A DNA stretch of 64,000 bases from VYFG01 sp965221795 (GCA_965221795.1 OZ244914.1:1798001-1862000), one strand, 5' to 3'; shown: positions 26,347 to 37,198, numbered from the stretch's first letter. Notes: generated by a model from the letters alone, not told the origin. Numbers and translations: made by a program.

Positions 26347-27255
26347 ATGGTCATTCAGCGCACCTTAAAAAATATCATTCGCGCAACCGGGATCGGGCTG
26401 CATACTGGCCAAAAGATATATCTGACCCTCAAGCCTGCCAGCGAGGATCATGGGATTGTATTCGTCCGGACGGATCTTGAGTCTCCGATCGAAATCCCGG
26501 CATTGTCCTGTAATGTTGGCGATACGCGCCTGTCGACGACACTGGAACGTGACCATGTGCGCATATCCACGGTGGAGCACCTGATGTCTGCCTTTGCCGG
26601 TATGGGGATTGACAATGCCTATGTTGAGGTGAGTGCGCCGGAAGTGCCGATTATGGATGGCAGTGCCGGTCCGTTCGTTTTCCTGATTCAGTCGGCGGGT
26701 ATTCATCAACAGGAGAAACTCAAGAAATACATTCGCATCCGTAAACCCTGCGTGGTCAAGGAGGGGGACAAATGGGTCAAACTGGAGCCGTTCGATGGGT
26801 TCAAGGTCACCTTCGCAATTGATTTTGACCACCCGATCATGAAGAAATCCACGCAGACTACATCGGTGGATTTTTCCACCACTTCGTTTGTCAAGGAGGT
26901 CAGTCGTGCCCGCACCTTTGGTTTTATGGATGATCTTGAGAATCTCCGGGTTGCCGGGCTCGCCCGGGGCGGCAGTTTTGACAATGCGATTGTCATGGAT
27001 TCGTTTCATGTTCTCAATGACGATGGACTGCGGTATGGCGACGAATTCGTCAAGCACAAAGTGCTGGATGCCATCGGGGATCTGTATCTTCTGGGTCATC
27101 CCTTGATTGGACATTTCAGTGCCTACAAATCAGGGCATGCATTGAACAATCGCTTGATACGAAAACTCCTTCGGGACCAGTCCAGTTGGGAATTGATTTC
27201 CTACCAAGCCGAAGCCGAAGTCCCGATTTCCTTCGTCCAGCCGGTGCCAATCTGA
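26347..27255 (+). CDS. lpxC: UDP-3-O-acyl-N-acetylglucosamine deacetylase
   Basis: The 302-residue zinc hydrolase catalyses the committed step of lipid A synthesis. It starts MVIQRTLKNIIRATGIGLHT, with STVEHLMSAFAGMGIDNAYV (zinc His), EVPIMDGSAGPFVFLIQSAG, the SRARTFGFMDDLENLRVAGL loop, and HKVLDAIGDLYLLGHPLIGH (zinc His and Asp) and SGHALNN. The size matches E. coli LpxC (305). The ATG at 26347 fits the family. It shows the lipopolysaccharide-type outer membrane expected of a gammaproteobacterium. Confidence 0.96.
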   Translation: MVIQRTLKNIIRATGIGLHTGQKIYLTLKPASEDHGIVFVRTDLESPIEIPALSCNVGDTRLSTTLERDHVRISTVEHLMSAFAGMGIDNAYVEVSAPEVPIMDGSAGPFVFLIQSAGIHQQEKLKKYIRIRKPCVVKEGDKWVKLEPFDGFKVTFAIDFDHPIMKKSTQTTSVDFSTTSFVKEVSRARTFGFMDDLENLRVAGLARGGSFDNAIVMDSFHVLNDDGLRYGDEFVKHKVLDAIGDLYLLGHPLIGHFSAYKSGHALNNRLIRKLLRDQSSWELISYQAEAEVPISFVQPVPI

Positions 27256-27266
27256 TGCCGGGACCG

Positions 27267-27290
27267 AATCGGCCGCATTTGCGGCCGATT
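27267..27290. terminator. GC-rich hairpin between lpxC and dciA
   Basis: AATCGGCCGC ATTT GCGGCCGATT forms a perfect 10-bp stem with a 4-nt loop, 11 bp past the lpxC stop. There is no U-tract on either strand. It may end lpxC transcription or pause polymerase before the convergent dciA. Confidence 0.4.
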
Positions 27291-27380
27291 GGCCACACCA
27301 GTCGCCAGACACACGGTTCGGAATCAGACGAGCCTGCGCTTGGGTTCTCGGTATGCGGCCGGGGTTTCCATGCATGTCGG

Positions 27381-27833
27381 TTATGGAGTGCGGTTTTTCT
27401 CTGCAGCGCGTTGTGCCAACCGTGTCAGTGCGTTGCGGAGTTCCCGGTGGTTCAGGTGTTTTGCGACCAGGGCAATATTCTGTTGTGCCTCGGAAGAAAC
27501 CCTGACCTGTCTTCGAACTGGCCCGGAATTGGCTGCGACGGTGGGGGTGGTGCGAATGGTGAAATGGGTTGCCCCCAGATCCGCCAGTCCAGACATAATT
27601 TTGTGCTGCTGATGGCGTAGCTCGGTCGCCCAAATCGGCGATAGCGTATATACCACCAACCGGCCGGACTGAAAAAGGAGAGGTTGGCTGTGAATACCCG
27701 CGTTTCCCGCATGCTGGAGCCAGCGCTGCTGCAGGATTTGTTGTACCGTCTCGCTCATTGGAGGGTCTTTCTGGCCCAGTACATAATCGCTCACCAGGTC
27801 CCCGATGGCTTTGGCAGAATTTATTTTTTTCAT
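27381..27833 (-). CDS. dciA: DciA-type (DUF721) DnaB helicase-loading protein
   Basis: The 150-residue protein starts MKKINSAKAIGDLVSDYVLG. It has LQQRWLQHAGNAGIHSQPLL and GRLVVYTLSPIWATELRHQQ, the DUF721 beta-rich core that contacts the replicative helicase. DciA is the ancestral helicase operator in bacteria lacking DnaC. The gene position between lpxC and secA, on the opposite strand, is the standard gammaproteobacterial arrangement. The ATG at 27833 was chosen because homology begins there. The open frame upstream runs into the secA region. Confidence 0.85.
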   Translation of the reverse strand: MKKINSAKAIGDLVSDYVLGQKDPPMSETVQQILQQRWLQHAGNAGIHSQPLLFQSGRLVVYTLSPIWATELRHQQHKIMSGLADLGATHFTIRTTPTVAANSGPVRRQVRVSSEAQQNIALVAKHLNHRELRNALTRLAQRAAEKNRTP

Positions 27834-28002
27834 TTTGGTGCTATATGGGTAAGGAAGGGAGCATGGTGAGAGCAGGACTCTGGCATAATTCCGTTTCGGC
27901 TCCCGCCTCTGACCCTGCTGGATCTGCGAACGTCCATTATCATGCCAACGGCAGGCCGGTTGTGGGTCCTTTGGGCCAGTCCCGAAAATAGCATACGAAT
28001 CC

Positions 28003-30756
28003 ATGCTGCAAAACGTACTGAAGAAAGTATTCGGTGACCGCAATCAGCGGATGCTGAACAAAATGCAAAAGACCGTTCAGCAGATCCATGTGATGGAGAG
28101 TGGTCTGCGTGAATTGGATGACGCCAGCTTGGCTGCCAAGACCGAAGAATTCCGTACCCGGTTAGCGGGGGGAGCGGGAGTCGACGGCCTTCTCGCCGAG
28201 GCGTTTGCGGTCGTTCGGGAAGCATCCGTCAGAACCTTGAATCTCCGTCATTATGATGTGCAGTTGATCGGTGGTATGGTGCTGAATGACGGCAAAATCG
28301 CGGAAATGAAAACCGGCGAAGGGAAGACGCTGGTTGCGACATTGCCAGCCTATCTCAATGCAGTTGCAGGAATACCGGTTCATATTGTGACCGTAAACGA
28401 TTACTTGGCAAGGCGTGATGCAGAATGGATGGGGCACATCTATCGATTTCTGGGCCTCAGCGTAGGGGTCATTCGCTCTGGACAGACCCCGGAAGAAAAG
28501 AAAAATGCCTATCAGTGCGATATTGTATACGGTACCAACAATGAATTTGGCTTTGACTACCTCCGGGATAACATGGCGTTCTCGTCGGAGGACCGGTTCC
28601 AGAAGGGCCTGGGGTTCGCGATTGTGGATGAAGTGGATTCTATCCTGATCGATGAAGCGAGGACTCCGCTCATTATCTCTGGACCTGCCGAGGAAAGTAA
28701 TGAGCTTTACCAGAAAATCAACGAAGTCGTGCCGGAGTTGGTGCGGCAGGAGGGAGAAGAGACTTCAGGACACTTCAGTGTGGATGAAAAAACGAAACAA
28801 GTCGCACTCACTGAAGAGGGGCATGAGCGTGCGGAGGAATTGCTGATTGCCGCCGGCCTGCTCGCGGAGGGGGTCAGTTTATATGAGTTGACCAATATCA
28901 CCTTGTTGCATCATCTGTATGCGGCCTTGCGGGCCCATAACCTGTTCAAGCGAGATGTGGATTACATCGTCCGCAATGGCCAGGTGGTCATCATTGATGA
29001 ATTCACTGGACGCATGATGCCGGGTCGTCGGTGGTCGGATGGCCTGCATCAGGCGGTGGAGGCCAAGGAGGGTGTGGCAGTCCAGCAGGAGAACCAGACG
29101 TTGGCATCCATCACCTTCCAGAATTACTTCCGGCTGTACGACCGGTTGTCGGGTATGACCGGGACTGCCGATACTGAAGCACCGGAATTTCTTCAGATCT
29201 ATGGTCTTGAGGTAGTGATTCTGCCCACCAACCAGCTCATGGTTCGGGACGACCAGCCTGACCTGGTATATCGGACTGTACCGGAGAAATACCATGCGAT
29301 CGTACAGGCAGTGCAAGCATGCCAGGAACGGAACCAGCCGGTGCTTGTGGGCACGGCCTCCATTGATTCCTCGGAATACCTTTCCGGCTTGCTTGGCCAG
29401 CTCCATATTGATCATCAGGTACTGAATGCAAAGCAGCATGAGCGGGAAGCGGAAATCATTGCCGAGGCGGGACGGCCCGGAAAAGTGACGATTGCCACGA
29501 ACATGGCAGGCCGGGGAACAGATATTGTCCTTGGCGGCAATCTTGAGATTGAATTGTCCAAACTGGAACCCGAACAACATGAGGCAGCCCGACAGGCCTG
29601 GGAAGAGCGGCATCAGCAGGTCCTGGAAGCGGGTGGATTGCACGTGCTCGGCACCGAACGCAATGAATCGCGCCGGGTCGACAACCAGTTGAGGGGTCGT
29701 TGCGGACGACAGGGGGATCCTGGTTCCAGCCGGTTCTACCTGTCACTGGAAGACAGTTTGATGCGTATTTTCGGATCTGCCCGGATCTCTACCCTGATGC
29801 AGAAGCTTGGCATGGAAGAGGGGGAGGCGATTGAACACAACTGGGTCACGAAAGCGATTGAGAATGCGCAAAAGAAGGTAGAGGGAAATAATTTTGATAT
29901 TCGCAAGCAGTTGCTGGAATATGATGATGTGGCCAACGAGCAGCGCAAGGTGATCTATGAGCAGCGCAACATGTTGATGGCGACGAGTGATATTTCGGAA
30001 TATATCCAGCACAATCGTACGGAGGCGGTCGACAGTGTGATTAGCCAGAGCATCCCCCCGCAAACCCTGGAAGAGCAGTGGGATATTGCTGCCCTGGAAC
30101 AGGATCTGACCGATGAATTTGGCATCACTCTTCCGGTTGCCCAGTGGCTGGAGGAGGATGAATCCCTTCATGAGGAGACGTTAAGAAAACGGATCAAGGA
30201 TGAGGTCGAAACCTTGGTGGCAGATAAGGAGGAGCGGTTGGGGGTAGAGGGTATGCGCCATCTGGAAAAAGCGATCATGCTGAATATCCTGGATACACTT
30301 TGGAAGGAGCATCTGGCCAGCATGGACCATCTGCGCCAGGGTATCGGACTGCGTGGATATGCCCAGAAAAATCCCAAGCAGGAGTACAAGCGCGAGGCGT
30401 TCGAGATGTTTGCCCAGCTGTTGGAGGATATCAAGTTCAAGGTGTCCACTACGTTGATTCGGGTGCACATCCCGACCGCAGAGGAGGTGGCGCAAATGGA
30501 AGCCCAACAGCGGGAAATGCGTCTTCAGCAGCAGCGCAAGGAAATGAGTTTTATTCATCCTGATGCCAATGCCGGCATTGCGGAAGGGGGTGCTGCGGTC
30601 CCAGAACCGGGCGCTGCCCGTCTTGGAGAGCGTCGGACTCCGGAAGCCGCCCCACGGCGTCCCATCATCCGTCATGGCAGAAAGGTGGGTCGCAATGAAC
30701 CCTGTCCCTGTGGTTCCGGCAAGAAGTACAAACAATGCTGCGGTCGGGTTTCCTGA
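28003..30756 (+). CDS. secA: Preprotein translocase ATPase SecA
   Basis: The 917-residue motor drives post-translational export through SecYEG. It begins MLQNVLKKVFGDRNQRMLNK. Walker A is EMKTGEGKTLVATLPAYLNA (near residue 102), followed by VDEVDSILIDEARTPLIISG (Walker B), and the second nucleotide domain has ATNMAGRGTDIVLGGN and QLRGRCGRQGDPGSSRFYLS. The C-terminal zinc-binding tail NEPCPCGSGKKYKQCCG binds SecB and phospholipid. The length is typical (E. coli 901). It is followed by argJ and mutT on the same strand. Confidence 0.98.
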   Translation: MLQNVLKKVFGDRNQRMLNKMQKTVQQIHVMESGLRELDDASLAAKTEEFRTRLAGGAGVDGLLAEAFAVVREASVRTLNLRHYDVQLIGGMVLNDGKIAEMKTGEGKTLVATLPAYLNAVAGIPVHIVTVNDYLARRDAEWMGHIYRFLGLSVGVIRSGQTPEEKKNAYQCDIVYGTNNEFGFDYLRDNMAFSSEDRFQKGLGFAIVDEVDSILIDEARTPLIISGPAEESNELYQKINEVVPELVRQEGEETSGHFSVDEKTKQVALTEEGHERAEELLIAAGLLAEGVSLYELTNITLLHHLYAALRAHNLFKRDVDYIVRNGQVVIIDEFTGRMMPGRRWSDGLHQAVEAKEGVAVQQENQTLASITFQNYFRLYDRLSGMTGTADTEAPEFLQIYGLEVVILPTNQLMVRDDQPDLVYRTVPEKYHAIVQAVQACQERNQPVLVGTASIDSSEYLSGLLGQLHIDHQVLNAKQHEREAEIIAEAGRPGKVTIATNMAGRGTDIVLGGNLEIELSKLEPEQHEAARQAWEERHQQVLEAGGLHVLGTERNESRRVDNQLRGRCGRQGDPGSSRFYLSLEDSLMRIFGSARISTLMQKLGMEEGEAIEHNWVTKAIENAQKKVEGNNFDIRKQLLEYDDVANEQRKVIYEQRNMLMATSDISEYIQHNRTEAVDSVISQSIPPQTLEEQWDIAALEQDLTDEFGITLPVAQWLEEDESLHEETLRKRIKDEVETLVADKEERLGVEGMRHLEKAIMLNILDTLWKEHLASMDHLRQGIGLRGYAQKNPKQEYKREAFEMFAQLLEDIKFKVSTTLIRVHIPTAEEVAQMEAQQREMRLQQQRKEMSFIHPDANAGIAEGGAAVPEPGAARLGERRTPEAAPRRPIIRHGRKVGRNEPCPCGSGKKYKQCCGRVS

Positions 30757-30797
30757 ATCCCTCTGATCGCATTGCATTTTTGACCAAGAAAGTTCCC

Positions 30798-32033
30798 ATG
30801 GACGCGTTGAAAATGTCTCCATTGGCCCCGGCGGCCTTCCCGGAACTGCCGGATTTGGCAGGCGTTCGGTTGGGGCATGCCGAGGCCAATATTCACTACC
30901 ATGGTCGGGACGATTTGATGGTGGCGGTGTTTGCTCCGGGAACCCGGGTGGCGGGTGTGCTGACTCGTTCTGTCACGGCCAGTGCGCCCGTGCTCTGGTG
31001 TCGGAAGCAATTGCTTGCTGGAAGGGCGGCCCGTGCCCTGGTTGTGAACGCCGGCAATGCCAATGCGTTTACCGGCACGATGGGACATTACCATGTGCAG
31101 CAGACGTGCGCGGAAATTGCCGGATACCTGGATTGCTCGCCGGAAGAAGTTTTCGTGGCATCCACGGGAATCATCGGGCAGCCACTGCCGATTGACCGTC
31201 TTGTGGCCATGTTGCCGGACGCCATCCGGTGTCCCAGCGGGAGCTGGGCTGGTGCGGCCCGGGCCATCCTGACTACAGACACGTTTCCCAAGGGCGCAAC
31301 CCGGCAGGCTCGGGTCGGCAATCAGTTGGTTACCATCAATGGTTTTGCCAAGGGTTCCGGCATGATCGAGCCGGATATGGCGACGATGCTGGCTTTTGTG
31401 TTCACCGATGCCGCCCTGTCCCGGGAGGTTTTGCAAACCTTGCTGGTGGATGCCAACCGGATTTCATTCAATTCGATCACCGTGGACAGTGATATGTCGA
31501 CTTCCGACACCTGTCTTCTGTTTGCCAGTGGCGCGGCGGGAAATCCGGAACCGGATTCAGTGCGCGACTCTTCCCTGGATGATTTCCGGGAGGCTCTGCA
31601 GGGGGTGATGCAAGAATTGGCGATTCAGGTAGTCCGTGACGGTGAGGGAGCGCGGAAACTGATTGAGGTTGTGGTCCGTGACGCAGCTACGGACCAGGAT
31701 GCCCGGACCGCTGCCAAAAGTATCGCCAACTCGCCGCTGGTCAAGACCGCCATTGCGGGCGAAGATGCCAATTGGGGGCGAGTCGTGATGGCGGTAGGCA
31801 AGTCCGGTGTTCGTTTTGATCAGGAAAATCTGGGGATATCGATCGGTGGGATATTGATCGCCGACCAGGGGAAGGTGGTGCCAGATTATGATGAATCACG
31901 GGTTACGGCCCATCTGCAGGGTCACGAGGTCCTGGTTGAGGTTACTCTGGGAGAGGGCCGTGAAAATGCCACCGTCTGGACCTGTGATCTAACCCATGAC
32001 TATGTCGCGATTAATGCGGATTACCGCTCTTGA
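30798..32033 (+). CDS. argJ: Bifunctional ornithine acetyltransferase/N-acetylglutamate synthase
   Basis: The 411-residue protein moves the acetyl group from N-acetylornithine to glutamate in the cyclic arginine pathway. The autocleavage site is in KGSGMIEPDMATMLAFV, where the bond before Thr196 is cut to give alpha and beta chains. Other motifs are NAGNANAFTG, STGIIGQPLP, FNSITVDSDMSTSDTCLLFA and GEDANWGRVVMAVGKSGV. The ATG at 30798 was chosen because the upstream frame overlaps secA. It sits 41 bp after secA and 7 bp before mutT. Confidence 0.95.
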   Translation: MDALKMSPLAPAAFPELPDLAGVRLGHAEANIHYHGRDDLMVAVFAPGTRVAGVLTRSVTASAPVLWCRKQLLAGRAARALVVNAGNANAFTGTMGHYHVQQTCAEIAGYLDCSPEEVFVASTGIIGQPLPIDRLVAMLPDAIRCPSGSWAGAARAILTTDTFPKGATRQARVGNQLVTINGFAKGSGMIEPDMATMLAFVFTDAALSREVLQTLLVDANRISFNSITVDSDMSTSDTCLLFASGAAGNPEPDSVRDSSLDDFREALQGVMQELAIQVVRDGEGARKLIEVVVRDAATDQDARTAAKSIANSPLVKTAIAGEDANWGRVVMAVGKSGVRFDQENLGISIGGILIADQGKVVPDYDESRVTAHLQGHEVLVEVTLGEGRENATVWTCDLTHDYVAINADYRS

Positions 32034-32040
32034 CCGCAGA

Positions 32041-32535
32041 ATGGCAGACAACCGCTTGCACGTCGTGGTGGGTGTGATCGAGGACCGCTGGGGAAGGTTG
32101 CTGATTCAGCAAAGACGTCCGGGAACCCCTCGGGCAGGACAGTGGGAGTTTCCGGGGGGGAAGCTCGAACCGGGAGAAACACCGGAAGTTGCGTTGTCGC
32201 GTGAACTGGAAGAAGAATTGGGTATACAGGTTACCCATTCCTCACCACTGGTTTCGCTTGGACAGGATTATGATCATGCGCATGTGTGGCTGGACACTTG
32301 GTGGGTGACGGAATTTCAGGGACAGCCAGCAGGAAACGAGGGTCAGGCGATTGCATGGGTTGCGGTGGAATCGGTGCCACAATACGATGTGCTGGAAGCG
32401 GTTCACCCCATCCTGGATGCGTTCCGTTCCCGGAGCAGGCCCCCGGGTTCCCCAGTGGTCGCTGAATCGGGTGACTCAGGCCGTCAGGCATGCCGGAGTG
32501 GCAGGTCGAGCGATGGTGGACGAAACTCATCTTGA
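32041..32535 (+). CDS. mutT: 8-oxo-dGTP diphosphatase (Nudix)
   Basis: The 164-residue protein sanitises the nucleotide pool. The Nudix box at residues 40-62 (GKLEPGETPEVALSRELEEE plus LGI) fits G-x5-E-x7-REUxEExGU exactly. The start MADNRLHVVVGVIEDRWGRL is typical of MutT. The body ends near residue 140 (VHPILDAF), and about 25 extra low-complexity residues (SRSRPPGSP...) follow, just before the IS30 remnant at 32592. It is seven bases after argJ, in the common secA-argJ-mutT order. Confidence 0.9.
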   Translation: MADNRLHVVVGVIEDRWGRLLIQQRRPGTPRAGQWEFPGGKLEPGETPEVALSRELEEELGIQVTHSSPLVSLGQDYDHAHVWLDTWWVTEFQGQPAGNEGQAIAWVAVESVPQYDVLEAVHPILDAFRSRSRPPGSPVVAESGDSGRQACRSGRSSDGGRNSS

Positions 32536-32591
32536 ATTGGCCAGGGCCCGTTAGCACAATTTACCTTCGATAGGGGAATTACATACCCCGC

Positions 32592-33845
32592 TTCCACTCC
32601 GAAGTGCAACCGCGCCGCGATCCCGGAATGAGGGCGTAGCCCGAAGGGAGGGATCGCGGCGGCGACCAGAAAATTCGCGCTGCGAGCGCTTCTTTTCGGT
32701 CCCGGATGGCAGCCATCTCGACTGCCGGCGATCCTGACAGAAGTCATCGGCCAAGGCAAGGGCGAAACTGGCACCATGAGGCCGAGCGAAGCCGCTCCGG
32801 TGGATCACCGAAGGGCCCGGAGTGCCGGGGTCGAGGGGCGACCGCGGGCCGCGTCAGGGGGGAACCAACCCACGGGCAAAGACCTCCGCCGGGGTGCGGT
32901 ACCCCAGAACCTTCCGGGGCCGACGGTGGAGCCGGTCCTCCACCGCCCGCACCGGCGCGGGAGTCACCTGGCGGAAGTCGGTGCCCTTCGGGAAGTACTC
33001 GCGCACCAGGCCGTTGGGGTGCTCGTTCCGGCCCCGTTCCCAGGAGTGGTAGGGGGTGGCGAAGTAAAAGCCCGCATCGAGCTTCGGTGCGATCTCCCGA
33101 TGCCTCGCGAACTCCTTGCCGTGGTCTGCCGTGCCGGTGTGGACCCGGTCCCGAACCGGTCCCAGGCGCCGGGTGAGCGCCGCGGTGCCCCGCCGCCGCG
33201 GTCTGGCCCTCCACCCACTCCAGGAAGGGAAACTTCGAGCCCCGATCCACCGCCGACACCAGGGCGCCCCGGGGTCTTGCGCCAAGGATCGGTTCCCGCT
33301 CCCAATCGACGACCCGGCTCTTCTCGGCCACCACCGAAGGCCGCTCCGCAAGGTCGATCCGATCGGGAATGCGGCCGCGTCCGGCAGGACGGCCGCCGCG
33401 CCCGTTCGGCTGCTGGCCCCGACGTCGCCGGCACCGGTACCGCGTCCCTCCGGCCTCCACCCTTCCGGTAGCCGGTCCTCGACCACCGCCCAGCGCTCAG
33501 GGGTCATCTTCCGGGGCACCGCCGACGCTTCCTGGCGCCGGGCCGTGGCCTTACCGTCAGCCTGCGGGTGACGGTAGCCTCGCTGACCACAGTGGCGCGA
33601 GATCTCCCGCGAGATCGTCGCGGGATCCCGTCCGAGGTCGCGGGCCATCTCCCGTTTCGACCACCCCCGATGCAAAAGGGCGTGAATCGGGCATCATTCG
33701 ACATGGGTCAGGTGGTGGTAACCTACGGGCATGACCATTCTCCGTTCGTGATCAACCGAGATGGTTGACCATCCTCTGGCCCACCGCAAGCGGCTTTTCA
33801 GCTCACCAGCCAGCGGCTTACAGGGTGTTGCACCTCAGACTGGAA
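32592..33845 (-). mobile_element. IS30-family element, decayed second copy
   Basis: The ends match the copy at 3301-4638: TTCCACTCCGAAGTGCAAC at 32592-32610 and the complement of GTTGCACCTCAGACTGGAA at 33827-33845. It is 1254 bp, 84 bp shorter than the intact copy, because of one internal deletion in the transposase. Its insertion lies about 55 bp after mutT. No target duplication is apparent. Confidence 0.85.
32854..33732 (-). pseudogene. IS30 transposase pseudogene
   Basis: Compared with the intact transposase at 3557-4525, this copy has an in-frame TGA at codon 13, an 84-bp deletion removing the segment from SPEQIAGW to ADRQ, and frameshifts. The N-terminal and C-terminal thirds lie in one frame and the middle (GGTRYRC to EGQTAAA) in another. 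The first catalytic Asp is also changed (DWELDTIMG became DWEREPILG). It cannot make active transposase, though its ends might still be moved in trans by the intact copy. Confidence 0.9.
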
Positions 33846-33874
33846 AAGGGGTTCTAAGTTTATTGATGTGCTTT

Positions 33875-34177
33875 TTACAAGTGACGTGATGCCAACATGC
33901 GATTGTGTAAGACCCGTATAACCTCGATACCATAGTTCGTTTCTCGGTAGTAAATCACATGCCGTAAAACTGCATGCCTCCGATAACCTGTGCGTATATG
34001 TTCGCTGCTTTCCCCGGATTTTGGATGGTCCGTTAAAAGCCCAAAAGCGGCGGTCAAATCATCCGTGTAGCGGTCGGCTTGTTCTGCACTCCATTCAGCC
34101 AGCGAATACAACCAAACGGCTTCCATATCCTCGCGGGCTGTGGGGCTTAATCTGTATTCAGCGGATTTTGTCGGCAT
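33875..34177 (-). CDS. parE: ParE/RelE-family toxin
   Basis: The 100-residue protein starts MPTKSAEYRLSPTAREDMEA and ends GIEVIRVLHNRMLASRHL. The pattern YRLSPTAREDMEAVWLYSLA, DHPKSGESSEHIRTGYRRHA and VIYYRETNYGIEVIRVLHNR is the ParE fold. Most ParE toxins poison DNA gyrase. It overlaps the antitoxin gene by 20 bp, the standard antitoxin-first order. It begins 30 bp from the IS30 remnant. It should be neutralised by ParD, which usually represses the operon. Confidence 0.88.
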   Translation of the reverse strand: MPTKSAEYRLSPTAREDMEAVWLYSLAEWSAEQADRYTDDLTAAFGLLTDHPKSGESSEHIRTGYRRHAVLRHVIYYRETNYGIEVIRVLHNRMLASRHL

Positions 34178-34415
34178 GTTTTGCCGTCATTTCTTGTTTA
34201 AATTGGCGGTTCTCAAACGGCTGCGGCTCTCCGCTCTGCTCCCCTTCGATCAAAGCGGCTCGGATTGCTTCAATGTCTGCTTGTCCTGCTTGATCGCGGC
34301 GAATCAAATCGCGGAAATATTCGCTATCGTTCGTGAACTGACCAGCAGTAATTTGCGCTTTAACCCAGCGATCTTGCTGCTCTGTGAGTGTGATGGTTTT
34401 GCGGGTCGTACCCAT
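34158..34415 (-). CDS. parD: ParD-family antitoxin
   Basis: The 85-residue protein starts MGTTRKTITLTEQQDRWVKA, then GQFTNDSEYFRDLIRRDQAG, the ribbon-helix-helix domain of ParD/CopG antitoxins, followed by a toxin-binding tail (GEPQPFENRQFKQEMTA). GGAGGG seven bases upstream supports the ATG at 34415 over an in-frame ATG at 34442. It forms a type II toxin-antitoxin pair with the downstream parE and likely binds its own promoter. The next 316 bases (34416-34731) hold the promoter region and no other recognised gene. Confidence 0.88.
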   Translation of the reverse strand: MGTTRKTITLTEQQDRWVKAQITAGQFTNDSEYFRDLIRRDQAGQADIEAIRAALIEGEQSGEPQPFENRQFKQEMTAKHADKIR

Positions 34416-34751
34416 GAAATTCCCTCCAAGGTTCAAAGTCATACTATTGGTGTAACATAGCACGATTTCGCTGTCTTCCTAACTCTTTTCCCAGTTCACT
34501 GGTTTTTCGTATTCATTCCCTTGGTGAGACTGCCCCGCAAGGGGCTGGCTCGTAGCGTTAGCGACATTCTCTCGGAGCCGACACTTTCAGAACAACGACG
34601 CGCGCAATGGCAGTCACCCCGCAGAGGTCGCAACGGAGCGCAGCGCAGAGGAGAACCGGTTACGGTTGACAAAGTGAGCACGTTTGTATGCTCGCGGTCG
34701 GATCAGAGGGAGCTTGCGACCGCTTTAATTAGTCGACCCTGAAAATTTGTT

Positions 34752-36061
<1,310 letters not shown>

Positions 36062-36166
36062 GAGTCCATATCTGGCCATTCGGGCCCATCTTTTCAGGGA
36101 ATATCTTCCAGTATATTCAGATCGTTATCGCTGAATTTAGGGGATTTCAGGATCGACTACGTAATG

Positions 36167-36784
36167 TTAACAGACCGCAGGATTTATTGCACCAAAACGG
36201 GATGTGAGTGCCGAGAAGGCCCTCCGGAAATGGGTTTCGAGCGCTTCTGGCCCGGCATCATTGACGAGTACAAAGTCGGCGGCTGCCAGTCGTTCATAAT
36301 CGGTGGCCTGTTGCGCCATAATACGCTTAATGTCTTGTTTCGGCATGTTGCGGGTGGTGATCAGCCTGGTGATGCGTAGTTCACGCGGACAGTGAACCAC
36401 AATCACATAATCCATGTCGTGTTGTCTGCCGGTTTCCACCAGAAGGGGTATGTCCAGGATGCAGTAGGCGGCCCGGCAATGCTCAGCCTGCCGGTTCATT
36501 TCGGTACGAATCAGGGGGTGCAACAGATTTTCCAGCCAGAGGCGCTCACTTTCCCGGTAAAAAACCTGCTGGCGAAGCAAGGCTCGATCAAGACTTCCGT
36601 CGGTTCGTAACAGGTTTTTACCGAAATGTGAAGCGATTTTGGCTAGTGCCGGAGTCCCCGACCGAGTCAGTTGATGGGCAATGGCATCTGCATCCACAAT
36701 GGGAACGCCCTGTTCTGCAAAGAGTTTTGTTACCGTGGTCTTGCCACTGCCGATTCCCCCGGTCAGGCCAACTTTTGCTGCCAT
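36167..36784 (-). CDS. coaE: Dephospho-CoA kinase
   Basis: The 205-residue enzyme phosphorylates dephospho-CoA, the last step of CoA synthesis, complementing panB in this window. It starts MAAKVGLTGGIGSGKTTVTK with the P-loop GGIGSGKT, then VPIVDADAIAHQL, HPLIRTEMNRQ, LDIPLLVETGRQHDMDYVIV and a late DFVLVNDAG. The length is normal (E. coli 206). An IS5 end lies 10 bp beyond its stop. In many gammaproteobacteria coaE is near mutT and pilD. Here a 3.6-kb mobile-element island lies between mutT and coaE. Confidence 0.95.
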   Translation of the reverse strand: MAAKVGLTGGIGSGKTTVTKLFAEQGVPIVDADAIAHQLTRSGTPALAKIASHFGKNLLRTDGSLDRALLRQQVFYRESERLWLENLLHPLIRTEMNRQAEHCRAAYCILDIPLLVETGRQHDMDYVIVVHCPRELRITRLITTRNMPKQDIKRIMAQQATDYERLAAADFVLVNDAGPEALETHFRRAFSALTSRFGAINPAVC

Positions 36785-36808
36785 CGGTAACCGCTGCTTA
36801 CGAACCGC

Positions 36809-37198
36809 TCAGGACCACTGGGCCCAGAGAGAACTCCCATTCCCTATGGTTTTCAGAGCCGGATTTGGCGTACCATTTTTTATGAATCGACATCGGCGGG
36901 AATGTTCTGGCGAACCTTTCGATGAACTGGCATGCCACCACTGCGAGCATGGGCGACAAAAGGTGGCTTGGATGGGGCTGAACTCGATTGCCTCACTGTC
37001 AATTTTCTCGGTCAGGCGAATTTCCACGCCAACGATTTTCTGGCCCGGGTCATTGCTTTTTTCCTCTGATCGTTTCTCCATTTGTCCCATTTGCCGAGCG
37101 AGAATATCGAACTTTTCTGCAGAATGGTCTTTGAGTGGGGCTATTTCTTCCTTGGTTGCCCGCCCTTGCAGGCGATGATCGGAAAATGCAACTACCAT
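36809..37198 (-). CDS. DUF1640-like coiled-coil protein, probably degenerate
   Basis: This 129-residue frame has an N-terminal coiled-coil part (ATKEEIAPLKDHSAEKFDIL, RQMGQMEKRSEEKSNDPGQK, VGVEIRLTEKIDS) resembling DUF1640/CCDC90-type proteins, which normally end in a membrane helix. After residue 70 the sequence (FCRPCSQWWHASSSKGSPEH) loses that character, suggesting a frameshift and loss of the anchor. The prolines in KDHS/NDPGQK segments would break the helix. It lies between coaE and IS fragments. Possibly a relative of the tandem proteins at 1.4-2.9 kb in general form only. Confidence 0.35.
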   Translation of the reverse strand: MVVAFSDHRLQGRATKEEIAPLKDHSAEKFDILARQMGQMEKRSEEKSNDPGQKIVGVEIRLTEKIDSEAIEFSPIQATFCRPCSQWWHASSSKGSPEHSRRCRFIKNGTPNPALKTIGNGSSLWAQWS

